Shown piece after piece: positions 50,107-58,267 of a stretch of 64,000 nt of DNA (the stretch's first letter is position 1; each line of letters starts with the position of its first letter). Below the pieces are notes generated by a model. That model had not been told where the DNA came from. It saw only the letters and a list, made by a program, of their open reading frames with translations, and ran no database searches. The DNA lies in assembly GCF_030294945.1 (NCBI RefSeq), contig NZ_AP018448.1, forward strand, positions 11,256,501 to 11,320,500, given 5' to 3'. The translations under genes and the position numbers were made by a program. The DNA is from Streptomyces graminofaciens (GTDB lineage Bacteria; Actinomycetota; Actinomycetes; Streptomycetales; Streptomycetaceae).

Positions 50107-50322
50107 TCAGAGACCGGCGACCAGGTTCGTGACCGGGGCGGTGTTCAGGCCGGTGACACCCTCGGCGGTGTCGACGACCGTGCCGACCAGACCGGAGACC
50201 GGGGCGATGCCGTCCACCAGGCCGGTGACGGTGCCGACAGCGTGGACGGACAGACCGCCGGAAACGGCGTCGAGGGCGGCGTCCGAGATCTCGGCGGTCT
50301 CGACCTGGGGGGTGGAGTTCAT
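50107..50322 (-). CDS. Double-glycine peptide precursor exported by the NHLP-type system
   Basis: A 71-residue peptide. The leader (residues 1-23) ends in EISDAALDAVSGG, a textbook double-glycine site for the C39 peptidase downstream. The predicted 48-residue core starts LSVHAVGTVTGLVDG and ends NTAPVTNLVAGL; it has no Cys, few charges and repeated V-[TS]-G-L-V turns, so it is not a lanthipeptide or sactipeptide. ATG 50322 has GAAGGGA upstream; an ATG 30 bases earlier lacks a ribosome site. No modification or immunity gene is recognisable nearby. The activity could be bacteriocin, signal or surface-active; none is shown. Confidence 0.8.
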   Translation of the reverse strand: MNSTPQVETAEISDAALDAVSGGLSVHAVGTVTGLVDGIAPVSGLVGTVVDTAEGVTGLNTAPVTNLVAGL

Positions 50323-50823
50323 GATGGAACTTCCCTTCGTATAGCTATTCATAAGGGGGGAGCGGCCCCCTTCTGGGGACAGAACGTGGCCGCACACGTG
50401 GGTGCCGGGGCTTTCGTCTCCGAGAGCCCGGCGGCCCCCGCGGTGCGATGGATCAAAGCAGATCGCCGCCGCGCCCAGCCACTCAACCAGGCCTCTCACC
50501 TGGGCACTTGGTGTCCAAGACGAGGCATCCGTGCAGGCGCGGGCACGTCACGGCGGCAGGTTCTTCACACGCCACGCGGCATCGTCATACGCCGTTCATT
50601 GCCATCCGGAAAACGAATTGGACAGTCCCGCCGGAAAGGCACGGGACGCCCGGGACCACTGTGCAGATCCCTCGTGTGCCGTGACCTCACTGGGTATTCG
50701 GTGTGGAGATTCCCTGAAGCCGGAAATCAGGTCGACGGCGGGAACGGGCTGCTACCGACAGGTCGCCCAGCGTGTCGGTTCGGGCGGCGGCTTGTGGCCA
50801 ATTGCCGCAGGAATGGCCGTTTG
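50323..50823. other. Intergenic region upstream of the peptide precursor
   Basis: About 500 bases without a convincing gene on either strand. It should hold the promoter of the precursor/exporter operon. Close to the gene, TATGAAT and GCTATAC on the minus strand (about 50337-50353) are -10-like, but no matching -35 stands out. Frames crossing the region look like shadows. Confidence 0.45.
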
Positions 50824-51237
50824 TCACCCCAGGAGGGCGTAAACCGTGCTTGCCCGAGCCGCCAACTCCCCACTGCCGGCCGCGGTCATGGAGATGTCGG
50901 CGAAGGCCATCCGGCGGCCGAGCTTGGTGAGAGCCGCCTCGACGAGCACGTCCTCGCCGACGACCGCCCGCTGGAAGCTGGTGGACTGCTGAACCGTCGT
51001 CATCGGTACGAAGGCGCCGCGCGCCGCCGACACCGCGATCACCGTGGCGGTGTCGGCCGCCGCCATCAGAGCCTGACCGGACAGCGCGCCGCCCTCGCGC
51101 GCGAGCCGGTCGGACCACGGCAGGCGGAGCACCGCGCGCCGCTCGTCCGACTCCACGATGGTGAGCCCGAGGTCGAGCACCCAGGGGGCGAAATTGGCGG
51201 CGAGGATCTTGTCGGCTTCGGCGGATGTGAGCGTCAT
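50824..51237 (-). CDS. PaaI-like hotdog thioesterase
   Basis: A 137-residue single hotdog-fold protein. It contains LGLTIVESDERRAVLRLPWSDRLAREGGALSGQALMAAADTATVIAV, with the helix and G-[AG]-xx-G turn typical of PaaI thioesterases, and ends in a conserved-looking ARASTVYALLG. ATG 51237 is the sensible start; its ribosome site is poor. The expected reaction is hydrolysis of an acyl- or aryl-CoA. It lies on the same strand as the peptide operon but 500 bases upstream, so it is probably a separate unit. Confidence 0.8.
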   Translation of the reverse strand: MTLTSAEADKILAANFAPWVLDLGLTIVESDERRAVLRLPWSDRLAREGGALSGQALMAAADTATVIAVSAARGAFVPMTTVQQSTSFQRAVVGEDVLVEAALTKLGRRMAFADISMTAAGSGELAARASTVYALLG

Positions 51238-51247
51238 GGGAGCATCG

Positions 51248-51269
51248 TTCCCGCCCGCGCGGGCGGGAA
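51248..51269. promoter_or_regulatory. 22-bp perfect palindrome before the thioesterase gene
   Basis: TTCCCGCCCGCG at 51248-51259 continues into its exact mirror to 51269. It lies 10 bases before the thioesterase start codon on the minus strand and upstream of the divergent protease. It could be an operator, or a transcript hairpin masking the start. Confidence 0.45.
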
Positions 51270-51443
51270 GTCGTGAAATGCCACCCGAACTGCCCCCGAA
51301 CCCCAATTTGCGAAATGGAAGATTGAAATCTTTTTGCGAGGCGTTGAACAACCCACCGGAACCGTCCGTACCAACTGGCAACCAGGCGCCCCCAGTTCAG
51401 CTGCCGGACGGCGGCACTGGCCCCGTCCCCAGGAGGTTGGAAG

Positions 51444-53021
51444 TTGAGTCACAAACGCACCACCAAGCGCAAGGCCTTCATTGCTGCAGGCGGCGTGGCG
51501 GCGCTCGGAGCGGCGGCCCTCATCCTGCCCAACGCGATGGCCTCGCAGACGGATTCGGACACCCCCGCGGCGAAGACCCTCGAGGCGAAGGACGTCCCTG
51601 ACCTCGCCGCCCAGCTCGAGGAGCTGCTCGGCGACGCGTTCGCAGGCGCGTACTATGACTCGGGCGAGAAGCAGCTCATCATCAACGTCGTCGACGGCCT
51701 CGAGATCAACGGCGACGACAACAACGTGATCATCCAGGCCAAGAAGGCCGGCGCGCAGATCCGTGAGGTCGACAACAGCCTCGCCGAGCTCGCGGCGGGC
51801 GCGAAGACGCTGAAGGCCGAGGCCACCATCCCGGGCACCGCCTGGGCCGTCGACCCCCGCACGAACAAGATCCAGGTCACCGCCGACTCCACGGTCACGG
51901 GCGAGAACTGGGACACCATCGAGTCGACGGTCAAGTCGCTCGGCTCGGGCATGGCGACCATCAAGAAGTCCGAGGGCACCTTCAAGACCTTCGATCCGGG
52001 CGACGGCGAGGCCGGTGTCGACGGTGGTGCCGACGGCGGTGCCGGTGCTGGTGAAGAGGCCGGTGCCGATGGTGGCGCCGGTGCTGGTGAAGAGGCCGGT
52101 GTCGACGGTGGCGCCGGTGCTGGTGAAGAGGCCGGTGTCGACGGTGGTGCTGGCGCTGGTGAAGAGGCCGGCAACGGCGGCGCCGAAGCCGGCGCCGGCG
52201 GCCAGGGCGTCCTCGACGGCGGCGACGCCATCTTCGGCGGCGGCGCGCGCTGCTCGCTCGGCTTCAACGTCACCAACGCCGACGGCACGCCCGGCTTCCT
52301 GACCGCCGGTCACTGCGGTGTGGTGGAACCCGAGTGGTCGGACTCCGAGAACGGCGAGCCGGTCGGCACCGTCGACGCGGACACCGCCACCTTCCCCGGC
52401 ACCGGTGACTTCGCCCTGGTCAAGTACAACGACCCGGCCACCCAGGCCACCAGCACCGTCGACCTCGGCAACGGCCAGACGGTGAACATCACCGAGGCCG
52501 GCGAGGCCACGGTCGGCCTCCAGGTCTTCCGTATGGGCAGCACCACCGGTCTCGCCGACGGCCAGGTCACCGGCCTCGACGCCACGGTCAACTACCCCGA
52601 GGGCACCGTCACCGGCCTCATCCAGACCAACGTCTGCGCCGAGCCCGGCGACAGCGGCGGCTCGCTGTTCACCGAGGACGGCCTGGCGATCGGCCTGACC
52701 TCCGGCGGCAGCGGCGACTGCACCGTCGGTGGCGAGACCTTCTTCCAGCCGGTCACCACCGCTCTCGCGGCGACCGGCGCGTCCATCGGTGACGGTGGCG
52801 CGGCCGGTGGCGAGGACGCGGGCGCCGGTGACGAAGCCGCCGACGGTGGCGCGGCGGCCGGTGCGGGCGCGGGCCAGGAGGAAGGCGCCGCCGGCGAGCA
52901 GGCCGGCGAGGGCCAGGACCAGCAGCAGGGTCAGGACGAGCAGCAGGGTCAGGACGAGCAGCAGGGCGTCGGCCAGGAGCAGGAGCAGGGCGTCGGCCAG
53001 GAGCAGGGCAACGGCCAGTAA
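51444..53021 (+). CDS. Secreted S1E (alpha-lytic/streptogrisin-type) serine protease with repeat linkers
   Basis: A 525-residue protease precursor. A signal peptide (KRKAFIAAGGVAALGAAALILPNAMA) is followed by a pro-region (about 45-180) that normally folds the enzyme. The catalytic domain (about 265-450) has His290 (TAGHC), Asp322 (GTGDFALV) and Ser404 (EPGDSGGS). Between pro-region and enzyme lies an acidic glycine-rich linker of 12-residue repeats (AGVDGGAGAGEE type). The C-terminus is another Gly/Glu/Gln-rich low-complexity tail ending in QGQDEQQ and GVGQEQ repeats. The start is TTG 51444 with AGGAGGT at 51431-51437. Confidence 0.9.
   Translation: MSHKRTTKRKAFIAAGGVAALGAAALILPNAMASQTDSDTPAAKTLEAKDVPDLAAQLEELLGDAFAGAYYDSGEKQLIINVVDGLEINGDDNNVIIQAKKAGAQIREVDNSLAELAAGAKTLKAEATIPGTAWAVDPRTNKIQVTADSTVTGENWDTIESTVKSLGSGMATIKKSEGTFKTFDPGDGEAGVDGGADGGAGAGEEAGADGGAGAGEEAGVDGGAGAGEEAGVDGGAGAGEEAGNGGAEAGAGGQGVLDGGDAIFGGGARCSLGFNVTNADGTPGFLTAGHCGVVEPEWSDSENGEPVGTVDADTATFPGTGDFALVKYNDPATQATSTVDLGNGQTVNITEAGEATVGLQVFRMGSTTGLADGQVTGLDATVNYPEGTVTGLIQTNVCAEPGDSGGSLFTEDGLAIGLTSGGSGDCTVGGETFFQPVTTALAATGASIGDGGAAGGEDAGAGDEAADGGAAAGAGAGQEEGAAGEQAGEGQDQQQGQDEQQGQDEQQGVGQEQEQGVGQEQGNGQ
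52059..52166 (+). repeat. Three in-frame 36-bp tandem repeats in the protease linker
   Basis: Units at 52059-52094, 52095-52130 and 52131-52166 each encode a 12-residue AGxDGGAGAGEE-type block; a longer 48-bp variant precedes them at 52011-52058. Units differ by only a few bases, so copy number probably varies between strains. Confidence 0.9.
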
Positions 53022-53100
53022 GGACGCCGACGCCGATGAAGGCGTGGACGACGGCAACGGGGTCAGCGGCCACTGACACCCGGGCCTCGTGCCCACGATC

Positions 53101-53172
53101 CATCTGCCGGCCACACAGCGGTTCCGGCCGGTAGATGGAACGGTCCGGCCCTCCGGCGGGAGGGCCGGACCG
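53101..53172. terminator. Two stem-loops between protease and phosphatase genes
   Basis: CATCTGCCGGCC (53101-53112) pairs with 53126-53137 with one G-T wobble, and CGGTCCGGCCCTCC (53141-53154) pairs perfectly with 53159-53172 around a 4-base loop. They separate two convergent genes and should terminate both. Confidence 0.75.
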
Positions 53173-53220
53173 CATGTGCGTCCGGGCGCGACCGCGCTCA
53201 CACGGCGGCCGGCCGCCGGC

Positions 53221-55365
53221 TCATCCCTCGGCCGTCGCCCGCAACAACAGCAACGCCACGTCGTCCAGCCGCTCCTCCGCCGTCGCCGTCTCCCGGACGA
53301 GCAGGTCGGCGAGTTCGTCCAACGGCCGGTCCCCGGCGCCGGCGAGCCGCTTCCCGAGATCGGCGAGGGCGTCCTCGATGTCCACGCCCGGCGACTCGAT
53401 CAGCCCGTCGGTGTAGAGCACCAGCACGGACCCCTCGGCGAGGGCGACCTCGGTCGTCGGATACGTGGCGGACGCGTCGATGCCGAGCAGCGGACCGCCC
53501 GCCAGGTCCAGCACCTTCACCCGCCCGTCCGGCTTGCGCAGCAGCGGCGGCGGATGCCCGGCCCGCGCCATCACGGCCGTACCGGACGCCGGGTCGAGTC
53601 GCAGATACAGACAGCTGGCGAACAACTCGGAGCCGAGGTCGATCAGCAGCCGATTGGTGCTGCGCATGACCTCCTCCGGCGCCTGACCGACGGTCGTGTA
53701 CGCCCGTACGGCCGTACGGATCTGCCCCATCAGCCCCGCCGCCGTCACGTTGTGGCCCTGCACGTCGCCGATCACCGCGGACGCCCGCCCGTGCGAGAGC
53801 ACCAGGTCGAAGAAGTCACCGCCGATCTCCATGCCCTGCGTGGCGGGCAGATAGCGGGAGGCGGCCTCGATACCGGGGATCGACGGCAGGGTGTGCGGCA
53901 GCAGCGCGGCCTGCAGCCCGTGCGCGAGCTGGTGCTTGGCGTCGTACAGCAGCGCCCGCTCCAGGGCCTGCGCGATCAGACCGCTGAGGCTGGTCAGCAC
54001 CGCGCGCTCCTCGGTCGGGAACGGATGCGGTTCGGCGTACGTCAGCACACAGGTGCCCACCGGCCGCCCCGAGACGATCAGCGGCAGATACGCCCAGGCC
54101 TCCATGCCGTCCGGGGTGGTCCGCCGCAGCGGATAGAGGTGCTCCAGCTGTTGCCGGGTCTCGAAGAAGGCGGGTACGCCGCTGGTGAGGACGTGGGCGC
54201 CGGGCATGGGGGCGGTGAGCGGTACGCCGTCGAAGCGCTCCACGACATGTGGGTCCGGATAGCCGTGGTGCCCGAGGAGGTGCAGTCGGCCGCCGCGCGA
54301 GCCGAGCATGACGAGCCCCTGACTGCCGACCGCCGGCCCGATCTCGCCCGCGACCAGGTCCACCACGTCCTGCACGCCCACCGCCTCGGTGAGCGCGCCC
54401 GCCAGCGCCAGCACCCTGTTGATGATCACCAGCCGGCCCGGACCGTTCTCGTCGCCCTCCTCCAGCCCCGCGCGCTCCATCTCGGCGACGGCACGGGCCC
54501 GCGAGATGCGCACGCTCAGCCCGTTCGTCCCCGGATACAGCCGGAACGACAGCCAGTCGCCCGGCGGCTTCAGCGCCACGAACGACGTCACCTGCTGACT
54601 GAACAGCGCCGCCCGGTAGCGGTCCTCGTAGGAGGGGTCGTTGAGCCAGGGCACCGACGCCCACAGCTGGGTGCCCAGCAGACCGCTGACCGGGATGCCC
54701 AGCAGCTCGGCCGTCGCCGCGTTGGCGAAGGCGATCCGCCCGTGCAGATCCAGCGCGCACAGACCGTACGGCAGCCGCGCCACCATCCGCGCCGCCTCCA
54801 CCGTGCCCAGCGTCCCCGCGACCGCGGTGGCCGACGGGGCCGACAGATCCGGCTCCGGCATGATCGGCCGGCCCTCCTCCTCCGCGCGCCGCATCCGCAT
54901 CGCCAGCCGTTCGCAGGCCGAGGTCAGATGGTCCCGCTCCCGCTCGCTCAGCTCCGGCGGATGCGAGCCGGGCCAGGTCACGAAGACCGCCCCGTAGGTG
55001 GTGTCCCGGGTCGCCACCGGCAGCGCGGCCAGGGCGAACGGATAGGGCAGGACCATCGCGATCCGGGGATAGCGGCGGGCCATCTGTTCCTCGCCGCTGA
55101 CCCAGACCAGCCGTCGGCCCCGGACCGCCTCGGCCACCGGGACCGGCGCGCTCAGCCCCACCCGCTCCCACGGCACGGCGAACGATCTCGGCAGCCCCGC
55201 GATGACCGCCATCTCCAGGACCGGCTCGTCGGGCGTCAGCAGATACACCGCGCCCGAATGGGCGCCCACGTCGTCCATCATCGCGGCCAGGGCCAGCGAC
55301 AGCAGCGGCTGACCGGCCCGAGCGGTCTCGACGGTCGTCCGCCGGGACATGTGCACGTCGGACAC
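53221..55365 (-). CDS. GAF-PAS-GAF-SpoIIE phosphatase
   Basis: A 714-residue regulatory phosphatase. Order: a GAF-like domain (about 15-150), a PAS domain (about 185-300, LPYGLCALDLHGRIAFANAATAELLG), a second GAF domain (about 320-480) and a C-terminal PP2C/SpoIIE domain (GGDFFDLVLS, AVIGDVQGHNVTAAG, LVLYTDGLIESPGVDIED). Unlike its two relatives here it lacks a terminal HATPase. GTG 55365 (VSDVHMSRR) has GAGGAGG at a good distance; ATG 55350 is an alternative. It is divergent from a second such phosphatase. It probably dephosphorylates an STAS anti-anti-sigma factor. Confidence 0.85.
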   Translation of the reverse strand: MSDVHMSRRTTVETARAGQPLLSLALAAMMDDVGAHSGAVYLLTPDEPVLEMAVIAGLPRSFAVPWERVGLSAPVPVAEAVRGRRLVWVSGEEQMARRYPRIAMVLPYPFALAALPVATRDTTYGAVFVTWPGSHPPELSERERDHLTSACERLAMRMRRAEEEGRPIMPEPDLSAPSATAVAGTLGTVEAARMVARLPYGLCALDLHGRIAFANAATAELLGIPVSGLLGTQLWASVPWLNDPSYEDRYRAALFSQQVTSFVALKPPGDWLSFRLYPGTNGLSVRISRARAVAEMERAGLEEGDENGPGRLVIINRVLALAGALTEAVGVQDVVDLVAGEIGPAVGSQGLVMLGSRGGRLHLLGHHGYPDPHVVERFDGVPLTAPMPGAHVLTSGVPAFFETRQQLEHLYPLRRTTPDGMEAWAYLPLIVSGRPVGTCVLTYAEPHPFPTEERAVLTSLSGLIAQALERALLYDAKHQLAHGLQAALLPHTLPSIPGIEAASRYLPATQGMEIGGDFFDLVLSHGRASAVIGDVQGHNVTAAGLMGQIRTAVRAYTTVGQAPEEVMRSTNRLLIDLGSELFASCLYLRLDPASGTAVMARAGHPPPLLRKPDGRVKVLDLAGGPLLGIDASATYPTTEVALAEGSVLVLYTDGLIESPGVDIEDALADLGKRLAGAGDRPLDELADLLVRETATAEERLDDVALLLLRATAEG

Positions 55366-55779
55366 GCCGACCACCTCCTCGCACGGCCGCGCGACGGGCC
55401 CCGGGACAAGGCTCCCTCCAGACGGCCGAGCGCGCACGGCGAACCGTCGATGCACGTCGCTGTAGCGGCGGCCCGCGGGGCGTGTGATTCCGCGTACCCC
55501 GCGTGTCCGGGCCCCGTGTGCCCGCGTGGTGTCCGGGCCGCCGGCCGCCGGCCGCCGGTGCGCATTGTGCACCGTGCCGCCGAAGCCGCGTCGTCTCACC
55601 CGTATCGCCCCGTGGGGCGGGTCCGTGTCGCGGCGGCCCGGCCGCCCCGTACGGCCGCGCGGAACGCGTCCCTGGGCCCGTCCGGCACGCGTCCCCGTCC
55701 CGCCGCCCGGCCCCGTCACGGGAGCCCCGGAGCGGTCGCAGGGGCTGCGCGAGTGTGCCGAAAGCGCTGTAATTGCCAC
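55366..55779. other. Divergent intergenic region between two phosphatase genes
   Basis: This 414-bp stretch is extremely GC-rich and holds no supported gene; long frames cross it only because stop codons are rare. Promoters for both divergent phosphatases should lie here but no clear consensus was seen. GCCGGCCGCCGGCCGCCGG near 55540-55560 is a short GC repeat. Confidence 0.4.
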
Positions 55780-58212
55780 GTGGTCAGTGAGGGCGCTGAG
55801 GAACGCGGAACGAGGCCGCGGGCCGAGCTTGCCCTCAAGTCGCTCGCGGGCGACCTCGACCCCCGCGAACGACTCCGCCGCATACTCGAACAGGTGCTCG
55901 TCTTCACGGAGGCGACCCTCGCCGCCGTGTACACCCCGGACGACGAGGGTGACGCGCTCAGCCTCGTCGACTCGGCCGGCGTACCGGGAACCCTGTACGG
56001 ACTGCGCGACGGCTATCCCGCCGCAGGCACCACTGCCGTCGCCGAGGTGTGCCGCTCCGGGCAGCCGAGATGGCTGGACTTCGCCGCCCTCGCCGAGGAC
56101 GCCGATGTCCGCCGCGCCCCGGCCAAGGACTTCTCCGTCGGGGTGCTGCCGCTGCGCGAGCGGGGCTGCCTGGTCGCCGTGACCGACGGCGCGAACGGCT
56201 TCGCCGCCGGGGACCGGCAGTGCCTCGACCTGCTCACCGAGGCGATCACCTTCGCCACCGGCCCCGTCGGGCCCGGCGGGGCGTTCACCATGGCCATGGA
56301 CACCGGGCAGGTGGAGGCCGACAACGAACTGCTGGAACTGTTCGGCATCGACGCCGGCGACTTCGACGGCCGGGTCGAGACCCTGTTGGCGCAGACCGTG
56401 CCCGAGGACCTTCCCGCGCTGATGTCCGTCGTGGAGGCCGACCACATGTTCGTCGGCGGCGACCGCGAACTGGAGTTCCGCATCCTCCAGCCGTCCGGCG
56501 AACCGAAGTGGCTCCGGCTGCACGGCCGCCTGCTGCCCGCGGGGGAGAACCGTCAGGCCCGGCTCGTCGGCACCGTCGTCGACGCCTCCACGCTGCGCTC
56601 AGGCGTCACCGAGGTGGCCCGTATCCAGCGCCTCGCCGCCGCCCTCGCCACCGCGGGCACGGTCCGCGACGTCAGCCAGGCCATGGTCACCGCCCTGCGC
56701 AAGCCTCTCCACGCCGACCGTATCGCCCTCGCCGAACTGGAGGCCGACCGCCTCGTCGTCACCGTCCTCGACCCGCCCCAGCCCGAGTCCTGGCCCGAGG
56801 TGTGGCGCAGCGAATGGCGCTCCGAGTGGCCCGACGCCCCCGTACGCACCATGCCCACCCTCAGCGCGGCCCTGCGCGAGGGCCGCACCGCCATCTGGCC
56901 CGCCGGAACCGCCCTGGAGCCCGCCCTCGCCGACGTCGGACCCGGCGGCCTCGCCGTCCTTCCGCTCCCGGCCGGCGGCCGGATGGCCGGGGCCTGCCTG
57001 ATCGGCTGGGACGCGCCCCACGACTTCGCCCCCGACGAACGCGCCCTGCTCACCGCCGCTGCGGGCCTCGCCGGCCAGGCCCTGTTGCGTGCCCATGCCT
57101 TCGACGCCGAACACGAACTCGTCGACATGCTCCAACGAACCCTCCTGCCACGCCGTCTGCCCCAGCTGCCCGGCGCGGTCGCCGTCGCCCGCTATCTGCC
57201 CACGACCGCCGGTCTGGAGGTCGGCGGCGACTGGTACGACGTGATCCCGCTGCCCGACAACCACGTGGCCCTCGTCATCGGCGACGTCCAGGGCCACAAC
57301 GTCGGCGCCGCCACCCTCATGGGCCAGATGCGCACCGCCCTGCGCGCCTACGCCGTCGAGGGGCACCCGCCGGACGTCGTCGTCGCCCACGCCAACCGGC
57401 TCCTGATGGACATGGAGACCGACCTCTTCGCCACCTGCTGCTACGTCGACCTCGACATGGAGGAGGGCTCCGCCTGGTGCGTCCGCGCCGGGCACATCCC
57501 GCCCGTCCTGCGCTACCCGGACGGCACCACCGAGATCGCCGAGTCCGAGGGCGGCCCCCCGCTCGGCGTCATCACCCAGGCCGACTACCCGATGTCCCCG
57601 CTGCGCCTGGCCCCCGGCACGCTTCTCGCCCTGACCACGGACGGCCTGGTGGAGTCCGCCGACATCGACGTCGAGGACGGGCTCGACCACCTCGCCGCCG
57701 AACTGTCCGCCGCCGACCCCGCCCACCTCGGCCTCGTCGCCGACACCCTCCTCGGCGCCGCCAACCGCGACGACGACGTGGCCCTGCTCCTCACGCGCTA
57801 CGACGGCATGGCCCTGCGCCCGCGCCGCGAGAACTGGACGGTGTGGCGCGTCCCCCAGGCGGTCGGTCAGGCCCGCCGCTACACCCGTCGCGTCCTGCGC
57901 GCCTGGGGCATCGAGGCCGAGGCGGACAGCGTGCTCCTCGTCGTCTCCGAACTGGTCACCAACGCCCTCGTGCACACCGACGGCAGGGTCCGCCTCGACC
58001 TGACCCTCTTCAACAACCGTCTGCGCGTCTCGGTGACGGACGCCTCACCCCGCACCCCCGCCAAACCCACCGACATCGGCTGGGAGGCCACCGGCGGCCG
58101 CGGCCTCCTCCTGGTCGAGGCCATGTCGACGACCTGGGGCACGGTACCGGTCAGTGGGGGCAAGCAGGTGTGGGCCGAGATTCCCCTGGAGGAGGAGGCT
58201 CTCGCCGAGTGA
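55780..58212 (+). CDS. GAF/PAS-SpoIIE phosphatase with C-terminal HATPase domain
   Basis: An 810-residue protein. A GAF domain (about 25-165, RLRRILEQVLVFTEATLAAVYTP) and a PAS-like domain (about 170-270) are followed by a second GAF (about 285-440), a SpoIIE phosphatase (about 455-670; GGDWYDVIPL, LVIGDVQGHNVGAAT, LALTTDGLVESADIDVED) and an anti-sigma-type ATPase (VVSELVTNALVHTDG, GGRGLLLVEAMSTTWG). GTG 55780 is a conservative start; GTG 55753, with AGGGG upstream, would add nine residues. Such chimeras combine anti-sigma kinase and phosphatase activities. Confidence 0.83.
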   Translation: MVSEGAEERGTRPRAELALKSLAGDLDPRERLRRILEQVLVFTEATLAAVYTPDDEGDALSLVDSAGVPGTLYGLRDGYPAAGTTAVAEVCRSGQPRWLDFAALAEDADVRRAPAKDFSVGVLPLRERGCLVAVTDGANGFAAGDRQCLDLLTEAITFATGPVGPGGAFTMAMDTGQVEADNELLELFGIDAGDFDGRVETLLAQTVPEDLPALMSVVEADHMFVGGDRELEFRILQPSGEPKWLRLHGRLLPAGENRQARLVGTVVDASTLRSGVTEVARIQRLAAALATAGTVRDVSQAMVTALRKPLHADRIALAELEADRLVVTVLDPPQPESWPEVWRSEWRSEWPDAPVRTMPTLSAALREGRTAIWPAGTALEPALADVGPGGLAVLPLPAGGRMAGACLIGWDAPHDFAPDERALLTAAAGLAGQALLRAHAFDAEHELVDMLQRTLLPRRLPQLPGAVAVARYLPTTAGLEVGGDWYDVIPLPDNHVALVIGDVQGHNVGAATLMGQMRTALRAYAVEGHPPDVVVAHANRLLMDMETDLFATCCYVDLDMEEGSAWCVRAGHIPPVLRYPDGTTEIAESEGGPPLGVITQADYPMSPLRLAPGTLLALTTDGLVESADIDVEDGLDHLAAELSAADPAHLGLVADTLLGAANRDDDVALLLTRYDGMALRPRRENWTVWRVPQAVGQARRYTRRVLRAWGIEAEADSVLLVVSELVTNALVHTDGRVRLDLTLFNNRLRVSVTDASPRTPAKPTDIGWEATGGRGLLLVEAMSTTWGTVPVSGGKQVWAEIPLEEEALAE

Positions 58213-58221
58213 GGCGTTTCC

Positions 58222-58251
58222 GGGTGCGGGTGCGGGTGCGGGTGCGGGTGC
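58222..58251. repeat. Five GGGTGC hexamer repeats
   Basis: GGGTGC is repeated five times without interruption just after the phosphatase stop codon and 17 bases before the end of the convergent barstar-domain gene. Confidence 0.9.
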
Positions 58252-58267
58252 GGGGACGGTTCGCGGT

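Noticed and set aside
50402..50842. A 146-codon plus-strand frame upstream of the peptide gene
   Set aside because: I considered it as an immunity or second precursor gene, but it has no ribosome site, no hydrophobic segment and no double-glycine leader.
53089..55779. The upstream part of the very long plus-strand frame ending at 58212
   Set aside because: It is antisense to the GAF-PAS-SpoIIE gene; only the part from about 55780 has phosphatase-family sequence.
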